Counted from the first letter of the stretch, positions 7,759 to 16,364 are shown. The stretch: DNA of 64,000 bases from Nesterenkonia halophila (GCF_009467795.1 NZ_WIAX01000004.1:1-64000); one strand, 5' to 3'. The notes: generated by a model from the letters alone, not told the origin. A program made the numbers and translations.

Positions 7759-8796
7759 ATGGCCATCAGCGATTTCCCGCGTCACCCGCTCACCTTCGGG
7801 CCCAGCCCGGTCCATCCGCTGGATCGCCTCAGTCGTCGCCTCGGCGGCGCCTCCGTGTGGGCCAAGCGCGAGGACGTCAACTCCGGCCTGGCCTTCGGCG
7901 GCAACAAGACCCGGAAGCTGGAGTACCTCGTGCCCGACATCCTCGAGTCCGGAGCCGACACCCTGGTCTCCATCGGCGGACACCAGTCCAACCACACGCG
8001 GCAGGTGGCGGCGGTCGCCGCCCATCTGGGCCTTCGGGCGCGTCTGGTGCAGGAGCGCTGGGTGGACTGGGACCAGCCAGGCGACGAGACTGCCGGCAAC
8101 ATCCTGCTCTCCCGGATGATGGGTGCCGACGTGCGGCTGGATCCCTCCGGCTTCGACATCGGCATCCGGTCCAGCTGGCAGGAGGCGATCCAGGAGGTCG
8201 AGGCCGAGGGCGGGACGCCGTACCCCATCCCGGCCGGCGCCTCGGAGCATCGTCTGGGCGGTCTGGGGTTCGCCCGCTGGGCCGAGGAGGTCGCCGTGCA
8301 GGAGGAGGAGCTCGGCGTCTTCTTCGACACCATCCTCGTCTGCACGGTCACGGGCTCCACCCATGCCGGGATGATCGCCGGGTTCGCCGCGCTGGAGGAT
8401 GCCGGCGGCCGTCCGCGCCGGGTCATCGGCATCGACGCCTCGGCCACGCCGGAGAAGACCCGTGACCAGGTCGAGCGGATCGCCCGGCACACGGCGGAGC
8501 TCATCGGCGTGCGACGCACGCTGCGCGACGACGAGATCACTGTGCTCCCCGGCTGGGCCGGTCGGCGCTACGGAGTGCCGGTGGCCTCCACCGTCGAGGC
8601 GATGCGGACGACGGCCGAGCTGGAGGGCGTGATCCTGGATCCGGTCTATGAGGGGAAGTCGATGGCCGGACTCATCGACCTGGTCGCCGACGGAGAGATC
8701 CCCCGCGACTCGACGGTGCTGTACGCCCATCTGGGCGGTCAGCCGGCGCTGAACGCCTACACGGGGATCTTCGACGATCCTGCGCTGCTGGACTGA
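7759..8796 (+). CDS. acdS: 1-aminocyclopropane-1-carboxylate (ACC) deaminase
   Basis: A 345-residue PLP enzyme of the tryptophan-synthase-beta fold. It should break ACC, the plant ethylene precursor, into 2-oxobutyrate and ammonia. Lys50 in GGNKTRK is the PLP lysine and Ser77 in [12 protein letters not shown] fits the active-site serine. It can be told apart from the related D-cysteine desulfhydrase by Tyr297-Glu298 in DPVYEGKSM and Leu325 in [11 protein letters not shown]. These fit the diagnostic Tyr294/Glu295 and Leu322 of characterised ACC deaminases. Its own promoter and an operator-like repeat precede it, and it stands alone between two hairpins. Ribosome site GGAGGAG. Confidence 0.88.
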   Translation: MAISDFPRHPLTFGPSPVHPLDRLSRRLGGASVWAKREDVNSGLAFGGNKTRKLEYLVPDILESGADTLVSIGGHQSNHTRQVAAVAAHLGLRARLVQERWVDWDQPGDETAGNILLSRMMGADVRLDPSGFDIGIRSSWQEAIQEVEAEGGTPYPIPAGASEHRLGGLGFARWAEEVAVQEEELGVFFDTILVCTVTGSTHAGMIAGFAALEDAGGRPRRVIGIDASATPEKTRDQVERIARHTAELIGVRRTLRDDEITVLPGWAGRRYGVPVASTVEAMRTTAELEGVILDPVYEGKSMAGLIDLVADGEIPRDSTVLYAHLGGQPALNAYTGIFDDPALLD

Positions 8797-8808
8797 ATCC
8801 CCAAGCGC

Positions 8809-8833
8809 TGCACCCGGTCCTCGGCGAGGTGCA
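8809..8833. terminator. Weak hairpin between convergent genes
   Basis: TGCACC (8809-8814) and GGTGCA (8828-8833) can pair across a 13-base loop in the 57-base gap between the ACC deaminase and the opposing ABC-2 permease gene. The stem is short, so its role as a bidirectional terminator is tentative. Confidence 0.3.
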
Positions 8834-8853
8834 CCGGGCGACCGCGTCGCCGC

Positions 8854-10647
8854 TCACCGCAGGAAGAGCCGACGCATCCGCCACGTCGCCACGGACAGCC
8901 CGACGACGACCATCACCACGTAGTACCCGATGTGCACCAGAGTCATCGCATCGCCGGTGCGGAAGGCGATGTCGCGCATCAGCTCGACGCCGTGCCAGAG
9001 CGGCATCGCCTGCACCAGCGCCTGCACGCCGGCGGGGTAGACGTCGATGGGGAAGAGGGTGGCGGAGAAGAGGAACATCGGCATCAGCACCATCATCATC
9101 CAGTCCATCTGCTGGAACCGGGTGAAGAACGAGGTCACCGCCATGCCGACCGCGGCGAAGCCCAGCGCGATGAACAGCGCGGTGACCCACATCAGCACCG
9201 CCGAGACGCCGTCGACCAGCCCGGCGCCGACGAGCACCGCCAGGAACCCGACCGAGTAGATCGCCCCGCGGAAGAGGGCCAGACCGATCTCGCCGAGGGC
9301 GACGTCGACCGGTCCGAGCGAGGTGGCCATCATCGTGCGGAAGAGCTTGGTGATCTTCAGCTTGAAGAACACGTTCCAGGTGGAGTCGAAGATCGCCCCG
9401 TTCATCGCCGAGACGGCCAGCAGCGCCGGGGCGATGAACGCCGCATAGCTGATCGTGCCGTCCTGCCCGACGCCGGCCTGCTCCGCCTCGATGCCCGAGA
9501 TCATCGGACTGATCCCCAGCCCGAAGGAGGTCAGGAAGAGGATCGGCTCCAGGAAGCCGGAGACGAACAGCACGCCGCGGTTGTTCCGGATCGCCGAGAG
9601 CCCGCGGGCGAAGACCGCCCGGATGTTGCCCGAATACCAGCCGGCGCCCGCCCCGGTGCGGAACTGGGCGACCGGCGCCGGCCCCGCCGGCCCGTCGTCG
9701 TCGCGCGGCTCGGCCACCCGGGCCTCGCGGCGGGCGTCGGCCCGGGCGCCGGGGGTGCGGCCCCGCCACTCGGCGAGGCCGAGCCGACGGGTGAAGACGT
9801 GCACCGTCGCCCACCAGGCCAGCAGCGTGACCACCACGAGATAGCCGAGATGCGCGGCGATCATCGCCGGCGAGGTCGGCTGGTCGAAGCTGAGCACCCG
9901 GCCGAGCTCGTTGGCGTGCCAGATCGGCGAGATCCAGCCGATCGCCTGCAGCGGGCCCGGCAGGTTCTCCAGCGGGTAGAACGTCCCGGAGAAGAGGAAC
10001 AGCGGCATGATCACGAAGCGCTGGATCAGCGCGCCGTGGCCCTTCTCCTCGCGCAGCATGGAGATGTAGGCCATGATCGGCACGCCCAGCGCCAGGCCGC
10101 CCAGCGTCGCGGTGAGGATCTGCAGCCAGACCAGCGGCGACGACGTCGCGCCGACGAGCACCAGCACGCCGGTGAAGACGGCGGAATGGAAGAGGAAGCG
10201 CACGCAGACCGCGAGGATGTGGCCGGACGCGATCTGCCCCGGCGTCAGCGGAGCGGCCTGGGCCCCGTAGTAGAGCCGGCGCCAGGTGAAGCCCTCCAGC
10301 ACCGGGAAGGCGAACTCGATGCCGGCGGTCATCGCCACAGTCGCGGCGAGCACGCCGGGGCCGATGTACATCAGGTACGACTCCGCGCCGAGCTCCGCGA
10401 CCGCGGGGGCGTCGCCGACGAGCAGGCCCAGCCCCAGGCCCATGGCCAGGATGTACATCAGCGGCTCGGCGACGGAACTGGTGACGATGACCCCGGCGTA
10501 GGCGCGCATGCTGCGCAGCGTCCGCTCGGCCTGGTGCAGCGCGCCGAACCGGCGGGTGCGACGGGTCAGCCGGTCCTTGTCGGCGGTCGGAGAGTCAGGC
10601 GCGGCGACGCCGGCGGCCGGGGCGCCCTCGGGACTGGCGTCACTCAA
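8854..10647 (-). CDS. ABC-2 exporter, double-length fused permease
   Basis: A 597-residue membrane protein made of two ABC-2 (DrrB/NodJ-like) permease halves in tandem. The first half runs from about residue 40 to 280 and the second from about 330 to the end, joined by a hydrophilic Arg/Ala/Asp-rich linker. Both halves contain the same landmarks: a PLMYILAMGLGLG or PILFLTSFGLGIS segment near the start, a FF...R or MF.FS.T.FP.. segment later (LFLFSGTFYPLENLPG and MFLFSATLFPIDVYPA). Usually each half is a separate chain acting as a dimer. The start is TTG, 5 bases after AGGAG, and overlaps the ATPase gene by 8 bases. The exported substrate is unknown; drug export is typical of the family. Confidence 0.9.
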   Translation of the reverse strand: MSDASPEGAPAAGVAAPDSPTADKDRLTRRTRRFGALHQAERTLRSMRAYAGVIVTSSVAEPLMYILAMGLGLGLLVGDAPAVAELGAESYLMYIGPGVLAATVAMTAGIEFAFPVLEGFTWRRLYYGAQAAPLTPGQIASGHILAVCVRFLFHSAVFTGVLVLVGATSSPLVWLQILTATLGGLALGVPIMAYISMLREEKGHGALIQRFVIMPLFLFSGTFYPLENLPGPLQAIGWISPIWHANELGRVLSFDQPTSPAMIAAHLGYLVVVTLLAWWATVHVFTRRLGLAEWRGRTPGARADARREARVAEPRDDDGPAGPAPVAQFRTGAGAGWYSGNIRAVFARGLSAIRNNRGVLFVSGFLEPILFLTSFGLGISPMISGIEAEQAGVGQDGTISYAAFIAPALLAVSAMNGAIFDSTWNVFFKLKITKLFRTMMATSLGPVDVALGEIGLALFRGAIYSVGFLAVLVGAGLVDGVSAVLMWVTALFIALGFAAVGMAVTSFFTRFQQMDWMMMVLMPMFLFSATLFPIDVYPAGVQALVQAMPLWHGVELMRDIAFRTGDAMTLVHIGYYVVMVVVGLSVATWRMRRLFLR

Positions 10648-11683
10648 CGAGGCTCCTGCCGGTCAGCCGCAGGAAGACGTCCTCGAGCGAGGAGCGGCGC
10701 ACCAGCGAGGTCATCGGGCGCAGTCCGGCGGTGTGGACGGCCTCCAGTGCGGACTCGGCGGCGTCGGCGTAGACCAGCAGCCGGTCGGGGAGGATCTCGA
10801 CGTGGCTGTAGCCCAGCGGCTCGGCGCGCGGGGCGAGCAGCGTGTCCAGCTGCTCGGCGAGCTCGGCGTTGCGGTCCATCCCGAAGCGCAGCTCCAGCAC
10901 CTCGCGGGTGGAGTGGGCGCGGATGAGCTCGGACGGGCTGCCCTCGGCCATGATGCGGCCCTGGTCGACGACGATGAGCCGGTCGCAGAGCTGCTCGGCC
11001 TCGTCCATGTGGTGGGTGGTCAGCACCAGCGTGGTGCCCCGCTCCTTCAATCGGAAGAGCCGGTCCCACAGGATGTGCCGTGCCTGCGGGTCGAGGCCGG
11101 TGGTCGGCTCGTCGAGCAGCAGGATCTCCGGATCGTTGACCAGGGCGCGCGCGATGGTCAGCCGGCGCTTCATCCCGCCGGAGAGATCCTCCACCCGGGA
11201 TCCGGCCTTGGCGGTGAGCTGGGCGAACTCGAGCAGCTCGGCGGTCTTGGCGCGCAGCCAGCGCCGGGGCAGGCCGAAGTAGCGGCCGTACATGATGATG
11301 TTCTCGCGGACGCTGAGCTCCTCGTCCAGGTTGTCCTGCTGCGGGATCACGCCGAGTCGGGCGCGCACCGCCGGACCCTGCCGCTCGGGGTCCAGGCCGG
11401 CGACCCGCATCGTGCCGGAGGTGCGGGCGGCGACGGCGGCGATCATCCGCATCGCCGTCGACTTGCCGGCACCGTTCGGCCCCAGCAGTCCGAAGGACTC
11501 GCCGCGGGCGACGCGGAAGTCGATCCCGTCGACGGCGGTGAAGGTCCCGTACTGCTTGGTCAGCGCCGTCGCGACGATCGCCGCGTCCTCGGCAGCATCT
11601 GATCCGTCCGCGGGCCCGGCAGGGGCGGCCGCGGAGCGCGGATCGGCTGCGGACGCACCGGAGGTGCGGAGAGGGCGGGGCAT
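10640..11683 (-). CDS. ABC transporter ATP-binding protein, DrrA/NodI type
   Basis: A 347-residue ATPase that should energise the fused permease encoded right after it. After an Ala/Pro-rich N-terminal extension of about 35 residues come the Walker A GPNGAGKST, Q-loop IPQQDNLDEELSVRENI, signature LSGGMKRRL, Walker B ILLLDEPTTGLDP and switch His in LTTHHMDEAEQL. The C-terminal ~110 residues form the extra domain seen in DrrA-like proteins. The ATG sits 7 bases after a TAGACT -10 box and lacks a ribosome site, so the messenger is probably leaderless. Confidence 0.93.
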   Translation of the reverse strand: MPRPLRTSGASAADPRSAAAPAGPADGSDAAEDAAIVATALTKQYGTFTAVDGIDFRVARGESFGLLGPNGAGKSTAMRMIAAVAARTSGTMRVAGLDPERQGPAVRARLGVIPQQDNLDEELSVRENIIMYGRYFGLPRRWLRAKTAELLEFAQLTAKAGSRVEDLSGGMKRRLTIARALVNDPEILLLDEPTTGLDPQARHILWDRLFRLKERGTTLVLTTHHMDEAEQLCDRLIVVDQGRIMAEGSPSELIRAHSTREVLELRFGMDRNAELAEQLDTLLAPRAEPLGYSHVEILPDRLLVYADAAESALEAVHTAGLRPMTSLVRRSSLEDVFLRLTGRSLVE

Positions 11684-11690
11684 GCCCGGC

Positions 11691-11719
11691 AGTCTACGGC
11701 GGCGACGGCGGCGTGACCA
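11691..11719 (-). promoter_or_regulatory. Promoter giving a leaderless ABC exporter transcript
   Basis: On the minus strand TGGTCA (11714-11719) lies 17 bases before TAGACT (11691-11696), and only 7 bases separate this -10 box from the ATG at 11683. Transcription would start at or next to the start codon. Confidence 0.55.
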
Positions 11720-11847
11720 GGGTCATGCCACAGGATTCCGGGCGGCGAGCCGCCTGTTCGCGCCCGTCGTCGTGCGTCGGCGCCCCGGACTCGGGTCGGG
11801 GAGAGGTGTGCGGGAGAGATCATCCTCAGGGGCGATGGATCGGAGCG

Positions 11848-11867
11848 CCTCATCCGGCAGGATGAGG
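11848..11867. promoter_or_regulatory. Inverted repeat before the MacB-like operon
   Basis: CCTCATCC (11848-11855) and GGATGAGG (11860-11867) form a perfect 8-base inverted repeat with a GGCA centre, 59 bases before the start of the ABC ATPase gene. Its place in a divergent promoter region suggests a regulator site, for example for a response regulator of a cell-envelope stress system; this is inference. Confidence 0.4.
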
Positions 11868-11926
11868 GATGGATCGTGCTCCGCGCTCGCGGAGCCCTCG
11901 GCACGTTCACGAAAGGACGCCCCACC

Positions 11927-13030
11927 ATGTCCGTTCCAGTTCTCGAGACGGAGAACCTGGTGAAGGTCTACGGGCGCGGAGCAGCACGCTTCGACGCCCT
12001 GAAGGGCCTGACTTTCGAGATCCACGACGGCGAATCCGTCGCCGTGGTAGGGAAGTCAGGCTCGGGCAAGTCGACCCTCATGCACCTGCTCGCCCTGCTC
12101 GACCGTCCGACCTCCGGCGTCGTCGCGCTCGGCGGCGAGCCGGTCTCGGAGCTGAAGCCGCGGCGCGTCTCGCAGCTGCGCAACGCTTCCTTCGGATTCG
12201 TCTTCCAGCAGTTCTTCCTCAATGCCAACCAGACCGTGCTGGAGAATGTCACCCTGCCGCTGAAGATCACCGGCATGTCGCGCGGGGACCGCCACCGGCG
12301 GGGCATGGAGGTGCTCGAGCAGCTGGAGATCGCCGAGAAGGCCAAGAACAAGGCCAAAGACCTCTCCGGCGGCCAGAAGCAGCGCGTCTGCATCGCCCGC
12401 GCCCTGGTGAACCGCCCGTCGGTGATCTTCGCCGACGAGCCCACCGGCAACCTCGACTCGGCCACCAGCGAGGTCGTCGAGGACATCCTGTTCGACCTCC
12501 ACCGCGACCACGGCATCACCCTGGTCGTCGTCACCCATGACGAGGATCTGGCCGCCCGCTGCGAGCGGCGGCTGAAGATGCAGGACGGCGAGATCGTCGC
12601 CGAGGAGCACGGCGTGCTCGCCGACCGGCATATCGACACCACCTTCGACCCGGACCAGCTCGGCGTCGATCCCGACGAGCCGCTCGGGCGGAGCCGCACG
12701 GCGGCCGCGCAGGATGCCGCGGACGCTGACACGGTGACGGACGAGGCGGTGGACGAGGAGCAGGACGAGGACGGCTCGCCCCTGCGCCGCGGCCGCCGTC
12801 GGGCCTCGCGTGCCCGGGACCGTGCGCGGGACACCTTCCGCGACCGCGTGCGCGGCCGGGCTCGCACCGAAGGGGCCGCCGTCGAAGACTCCGGGGACCC
12901 CGAGGGATCCGGGGCGCCGGACTCCGCGGAGACCGCCGGGGCCGGCGGCGCCGACGATGACCAGCCGGCCGACGAGGTGTCGCAGCCCCGACGCCGCGGC
13001 CGCGACACAGATGAGGAGGGAACGGCATGA
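11927..13030 (+). CDS. ABC transporter ATP-binding protein, MacB/LolD type, with charged tail
   Basis: A 367-residue ATPase of the MacB/LolD/FtsE group, which powers mechanotransmission-type systems. Walker A is GKSGSGKST, the Q-loop FVFQQFFLNANQTVLENV, the signature LSGGQKQR and Walker B VIFADEPTGNLDS, followed by THDEDLA. The ATPase domain ends near residue 225. The remaining ~140 residues are unusual: an acidic stretch (TVTDEAVDEEQDEDGS), an Arg-rich block (RRGRRRASRARDRARD) and a second acidic block, all likely disordered. Start ATG 11927 follows GAAAGGA; its stop overlaps the permease start (ATGA). Confidence 0.92.
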   Translation: MSVPVLETENLVKVYGRGAARFDALKGLTFEIHDGESVAVVGKSGSGKSTLMHLLALLDRPTSGVVALGGEPVSELKPRRVSQLRNASFGFVFQQFFLNANQTVLENVTLPLKITGMSRGDRHRRGMEVLEQLEIAEKAKNKAKDLSGGQKQRVCIARALVNRPSVIFADEPTGNLDSATSEVVEDILFDLHRDHGITLVVVTHDEDLAARCERRLKMQDGEIVAEEHGVLADRHIDTTFDPDQLGVDPDEPLGRSRTAAAQDAADADTVTDEAVDEEQDEDGSPLRRGRRRASRARDRARDTFRDRVRGRARTEGAAVEDSGDPEGSGAPDSAETAGAGGADDDQPADEVSQPRRRGRDTDEEGTA

Positions 13031-14334
13031 GGGCCGTCGACGTCGCCGGGACCGCACTGTCCAACACCATGCGGTCCAAGATGCGCACCTTCCTGACGGT
13101 GATCGCCATCGTCATCGGTGCCTTCACGCTGACCCTGACCTCCGGCATCGGCGCCGGCATCAACCGCTACGTCGACGACATGGTCGCCGGCTTCGGCGAG
13201 ACCGACGAGATGTACGTGATGCCCGGCGCCGACCAGCAGGCGATGGGCGAGGGCCAGGCCGGGCCCCAGGAGTACGACGCCGGCGAGGCCGGCGGGCCCT
13301 CCGGCAGCTACGGACAGTCCATGCTCAGCAAGGAGGACGTCGAGTCCATCTCCGAGCTCGACGGCGTCACCGCCGTCGACCCGATCGTCTTCGTCTCTCC
13401 GGAGTACCTCGAGATCTCCGACGGCACCCAGTACGCGCTGGACGGACTCGGCACGCCGGCCGACGCTCCCGCCATGGAGCTCGCCGCCGGCGAGACCCCT
13501 GACCCGGAGGCCGACGAGATCACCGTGCCGCGGTCCTGGCTGACCGCCTTCGACGAGGGCGCCGAGGACGCCGAGGAAGCCGACCCGCAGGCGGCGATCG
13601 GCGAGACCGTCGATGTCGGCGTGCGCGACATGGCCCAGGAGGTCCAGACCGTGGAGGTCACCGTCGTCGGCGTCTCCGAGGAGGACCTCGCCGGCATCGG
13701 CAGCTCGCCGATGCCCTCGCAGGCGCTGCACGAGGAGCTCCACGAGCTGCAGAGCTCCGGAGCCCAGGTCGAGCAGGAGGAGAGCTACGCCCAGGCCGTG
13801 GTCCAGGTCGAGGACCTCGCCGCCCAGGAGGACGAGCTGAAGTCCGAGCTCGCCGACGAGGGGCTGATGGGGATGACCCTGGACGACATGCTCGGCGTGG
13901 TCCGCGGCATCATCAACACTGTCACGTGGGTGCTCAGCGGCTTCGCGCTCATCGCGCTGTTGGCGGCCAGCTTCGGCATCGTCAACACGCTGCTGATGTC
14001 GGTGCAGGAGCGCACCCGCGAGATCGGCCTGATGAAGGCGCTCGGGATGAGCCGCGGGCGGGTCTTCGGCCTGTTCTCCATGGAGGCGGTGATGATCGGG
14101 GTGATGGGCTCGGTGATCGGCGTCGGCCTCGGCGCGGGCGTCGGGCTGGCGGCGAACGCCGCGCTGGTCAGCGGCCCGTTGAGCAATGTCGCCGGACTGA
14201 CGCTCTTCGCCCTCGATCCGGTCTCGTTGATCGCCATCATCGCGCTGATCCTGGTCATCGCCTTCCTCGCCGGCACGCTGCCGGCGGCGCGGGCGGCGCA
14301 GAAGAACCCGATCGACGCGCTGCGCTACGAGTGA
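13027..14334 (+). CDS. MacB-like ABC permease
   Basis: A 435-residue membrane protein partnered with the preceding ATPase. One span near the N-terminus (residues ~19-40, FLTVIAIVIGAFTLTLTSGI) is followed by a large extracytoplasmic domain of about 250 residues and then three spans forming the FtsX-type domain (from LSGFALIALLAASFGIVNTL to the end). The tail LPAARAAQKNPIDALRYE is typical of MacB-type permeases. The extracellular domain is very acidic. No MacA-like adaptor is encoded next to it, which is normal in Gram-positive bacteria. The substrate is unknown; antimicrobial peptide defence or envelope signalling are common roles in the family. Confidence 0.9.
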   Translation: MRAVDVAGTALSNTMRSKMRTFLTVIAIVIGAFTLTLTSGIGAGINRYVDDMVAGFGETDEMYVMPGADQQAMGEGQAGPQEYDAGEAGGPSGSYGQSMLSKEDVESISELDGVTAVDPIVFVSPEYLEISDGTQYALDGLGTPADAPAMELAAGETPDPEADEITVPRSWLTAFDEGAEDAEEADPQAAIGETVDVGVRDMAQEVQTVEVTVVGVSEEDLAGIGSSPMPSQALHEELHELQSSGAQVEQEESYAQAVVQVEDLAAQEDELKSELADEGLMGMTLDDMLGVVRGIINTVTWVLSGFALIALLAASFGIVNTLLMSVQERTREIGLMKALGMSRGRVFGLFSMEAVMIGVMGSVIGVGLGAGVGLAANAALVSGPLSNVAGLTLFALDPVSLIAIIALILVIAFLAGTLPAARAAQKNPIDALRYE

Positions 14335-14344
14335 GCGCGCTGCG

Positions 14345-14381
14345 CGACGACGCCCGGGCCGAGGCGGTCCGGGCGTCGTCG
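14345..14381 (+). terminator. Hairpin terminator after the MacB-like operon
   Basis: CGACGACGCCCGG (14345-14357) and CCGGGCGTCGTCG (14369-14381) make a perfect 13-bp stem around an 11-base loop, starting 11 bases after the permease stop. Confidence 0.65.
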
Positions 14382-14493
14382 TGCCTCGGCATGCTGTGCG
14401 GATCCCGACCCCGCCGGACGCGCCGACATCGAATCTGGTGATCAGCCTGGGTCGGACGGTAGATTCGAGACAGTACAATCTGGAGGAGGAACC

Positions 14494-15057
14494 ATGACAC
14501 AGCCACCTGAGGGAGGGCCGCAGCAGGGCCCGCGATTCGGCACCGACCCCTACGACCCGTCCGCCGTCGGCGGACCGATGGCCGAGCCGAGGAAGTTCAG
14601 CCGACTCAAGCAGCTGACGCTGCTCAGCCTGGCGATCTTCGTCGTGGGCACAGTCCTCTCGATGATCCCGATGTTCACCGGTCAGACCCGCGAGCAGACT
14701 GCGGAACAGTTCGACACGATGGGCATGCAGTATACCGACGCCGACCTCGACGGCGCCGTCGCCGGCAGCATCACCTTCACGGCAGCTGTCCTGGTGGTCG
14801 GGCTGATCGTGTATCTGCTGATCTACTTCGGTCTGGTCAAGACCAAGAACTGGGCCCGTGTGCTCGGCATCGTCTTCGCCATCCTCGGCACCCTCATGAT
14901 GCTGTTCGTCGGAGCGTCCGGGCTGCTGGATCCGACCGGGCTGAACCTGCTGCTGATGCTGCTGGGGCTGATCGGGGCCGTGGTCGGCATCTTCTGGCTG
15001 GTCACCGCATTCAACGGGCACGTCAAGGCGTACCTGACGCAGAACGTGCAGAGCTGA
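14494..15057 (+). CDS. Four-span membrane protein of unknown function
   Basis: I do not recognise a family. The 187-residue protein has a Pro/Gly-rich cytoplasmic N-terminus of about 45 residues and then four predicted membrane spans (LTLLSLAIFVVGTVLSMIP, a long AAVLVVGLIVYLLIYFGLV, a VLGIVFAILGTLMMLFVG and a LLLMLLGLIGAVVGIFWLV). A short loop of about 30 polar residues lies between spans 1 and 2. The start ATG has a strong GGAGGAGG ribosome site. A TACAAT hexamer at 14474-14479 lies so close upstream that it would give a leader of only about 10 bases. A long bidirectional hairpin follows the gene. Confidence 0.7.
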   Translation: MTQPPEGGPQQGPRFGTDPYDPSAVGGPMAEPRKFSRLKQLTLLSLAIFVVGTVLSMIPMFTGQTREQTAEQFDTMGMQYTDADLDGAVAGSITFTAAVLVVGLIVYLLIYFGLVKTKNWARVLGIVFAILGTLMMLFVGASGLLDPTGLNLLLMLLGLIGAVVGIFWLVTAFNGHVKAYLTQNVQS

Positions 15058-15106
15058 TCCGATAGCGGTCTGCCGGGGTGCGGCGTCCGCCCGACGCCCC
15101 GGAGCC

Positions 15107-15151
15107 ACGACGACGGCCCGTCCACCGCACTGGTGGGCGGGCCGTCGTCGT
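15107..15151. terminator. Bidirectional terminator between convergent genes
   Basis: A 20-bp stem (15107-15126 with 15132-15151) with one T-G pair and a 5-base loop lies between the membrane protein gene and the opposing oxidoreductase gene. A TT follows on the plus strand and AC on the other. This is the clearest bidirectional terminator in the window. Confidence 0.75.
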
Positions 15152-15180
15152 TCCCGGGGCGAGGCGTCGTCGGGCCGAGC

Positions 15181-16203
15181 TCAGCGCCAGCCGAGCCCCG
15201 GGGCGACGTGGGTGATGATCGACTCCAGCAGATGAGCGTTGTAGTCGACGCCGAGCTGGTTCGGCACGGTGATCAGCAGCGTGTCGGCCTCGGCGATCGC
15301 CTCGTCGCGGGCGAGCTCCTCGATGAGCTGGTCGGGCTCGCCGATGTAGGACCGGCCGAAGATCGCCCGGGTGGTCTCGTCGAGCATCCCCACCTGATCC
15401 TGGGCGTCCCGCTGTCCCAGGAAGTAGGCCCGGTCGCGCCGATCGGTCAGCGCGATGATCGACCGTGAGACCGACACCCGCGGGGTGAAGCCATGGTCAT
15501 GGGCGGCCCATTCCTCGCGGAAGCCGCGGATCTGCGCGGCCTGCTGGACGTGGAAGGGCTGGCCGGTCTCATCGTCCTTCAGCGTCGAGCTCATCAGGTT
15601 CATCCCCTGAGCGGCGGCCCAGCGGGCTGTGGCGTCGGAGCCGGCGCCCCACCAGATGCGCTCGCGCAGTCCGGGGGAGTGCGGCTCCACGCGCAGGAGC
15701 CCGGGAGGATTGGGGAACATCGGCCGCGGATTCGGCTCGGCGAAGCCTGTGCCCTCCAATAGACGCAGCGTCTCCACCGTGTGCCGGCGAGCCATGTCGG
15801 CGTCGGACTCGTCCTCCGCCGGGCGGAAGCCGAAGTGTCGCCAGCCGTCGACGACCTGCTCGGGCGAGCCGCGGGAGATGCCCAGCTGCAGCCGCCCGTC
15901 GCTGATCAGGTCCGCCGCGCCGGCGTCCTCGGCGAAGTAGGCGGGGTTCTCGTAGCGCATGTCGATCACGCCGGTGCCCAGTTCGATGCGCTCGGTGCGC
16001 GCGCCGGCGGCGGCCAGCAGCGGGAAGGGGGAGGCCAGCTGGCGGGCGAAGTGATGCACACGGTAGGCGGCCTGGTCGACGCCGAGCTCCTCGGCGGCGA
16101 CGGCCAGCTCCACCGACTGCTGCAGCGCCTCCTTCGCCGACTGCGTGCCCGAGTGCGGCGATGGAGTCCAGTGGCCGAAGGAGAGGAATCCGAGAGTCTT
16201 CAC
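15181..16203 (-). CDS. Luciferase-like (LLM) flavin-dependent oxidoreductase
   Basis: A 340-residue protein of the bacterial-luciferase superfamily, a TIM-barrel that uses FMN or F420. The N-terminus (KTLGFLSFGHW), YRVHHFARQLASPFPLLAAA, GTGVIDMRYENPAYFAED and GRLQLGISRGSPEQ are characteristic of this group. I chose GTG at 16203 because homology starts there. The frame stays open to a GTG at 16305 after GGGGCGGGG, which would add 34 Pro/Arg/Ala-rich residues and would overlap the promoter of the divergent dehydrogenase gene. The substrate cannot be predicted; the divergent position next to a polyamine pathway may be chance. Confidence 0.85.
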   Translation of the reverse strand: MKTLGFLSFGHWTPSPHSGTQSAKEALQQSVELAVAAEELGVDQAAYRVHHFARQLASPFPLLAAAGARTERIELGTGVIDMRYENPAYFAEDAGAADLISDGRLQLGISRGSPEQVVDGWRHFGFRPAEDESDADMARRHTVETLRLLEGTGFAEPNPRPMFPNPPGLLRVEPHSPGLRERIWWGAGSDATARWAAAQGMNLMSSTLKDDETGQPFHVQQAAQIRGFREEWAAHDHGFTPRVSVSRSIIALTDRRDRAYFLGQRDAQDQVGMLDETTRAIFGRSYIGEPDQLIEELARDEAIAEADTLLITVPNQLGVDYNAHLLESIITHVAPGLGWR

Positions 16204-16294
16204 GTCAGCGGCAACCCCGGTGCGGAGGAGGCTATTCCGCCGGGCGGGTCGGCGGGCCGGCAGGTCGTTCGGCGCCGATGGCGACGGCGGCGTG

Positions 16295-16323
16295 TTGCGG
16301 ATCACGTTCCCCGCCCCTAAAAT
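16295..16323 (+). promoter_or_regulatory. Promoter of the aminobutyraldehyde dehydrogenase gene
   Basis: TTGCGG (16295-16300) and TAAAAT (16318-16323) are separated by 17 bases. The -10 box overlaps the first bases of the operator at 16321-16337. Confidence 0.6.
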
Positions 16324-16337
16324 GAATCCTGATCATT
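16321..16337. promoter_or_regulatory. TetR-type operator, copy 1
   Basis: AATGAATCCTGATCATT is a 17-base imperfect palindrome of the form AATGA-N7-TCATT. Thirteen of its 17 bases equal the site at 18691-18707 before the putrescine oxidase gene. Both overlap -10 boxes, which fits repression. The TetR-family protein encoded between the two promoters is the likely ligand. Confidence 0.7.
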
Positions 16338-16364
16338 AAAACGACCGACGATCAGGAGGCCCCC

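Noticed and set aside
7759-8796. D-cysteine desulfhydrase as identity of the PLP enzyme
   Set aside because: The Tyr-Glu in DPVYEGKSM and the Leu in YAHLGG are the ACC deaminase type; the desulfhydrase has other residues there.
14474-14479. TACAAT as a leaderless promoter of the four-span protein
   Set aside because: A strong GGAGGAGG ribosome site lies between the hexamer and the ATG, and the spacing is 14 bases instead of 6-7.
11968-15108. A 1046-codon minus-strand reading frame
   Set aside because: It is antisense to the well-supported MacB-like ATPase and permease genes and has a biased His/Asp/Arg composition without domains.
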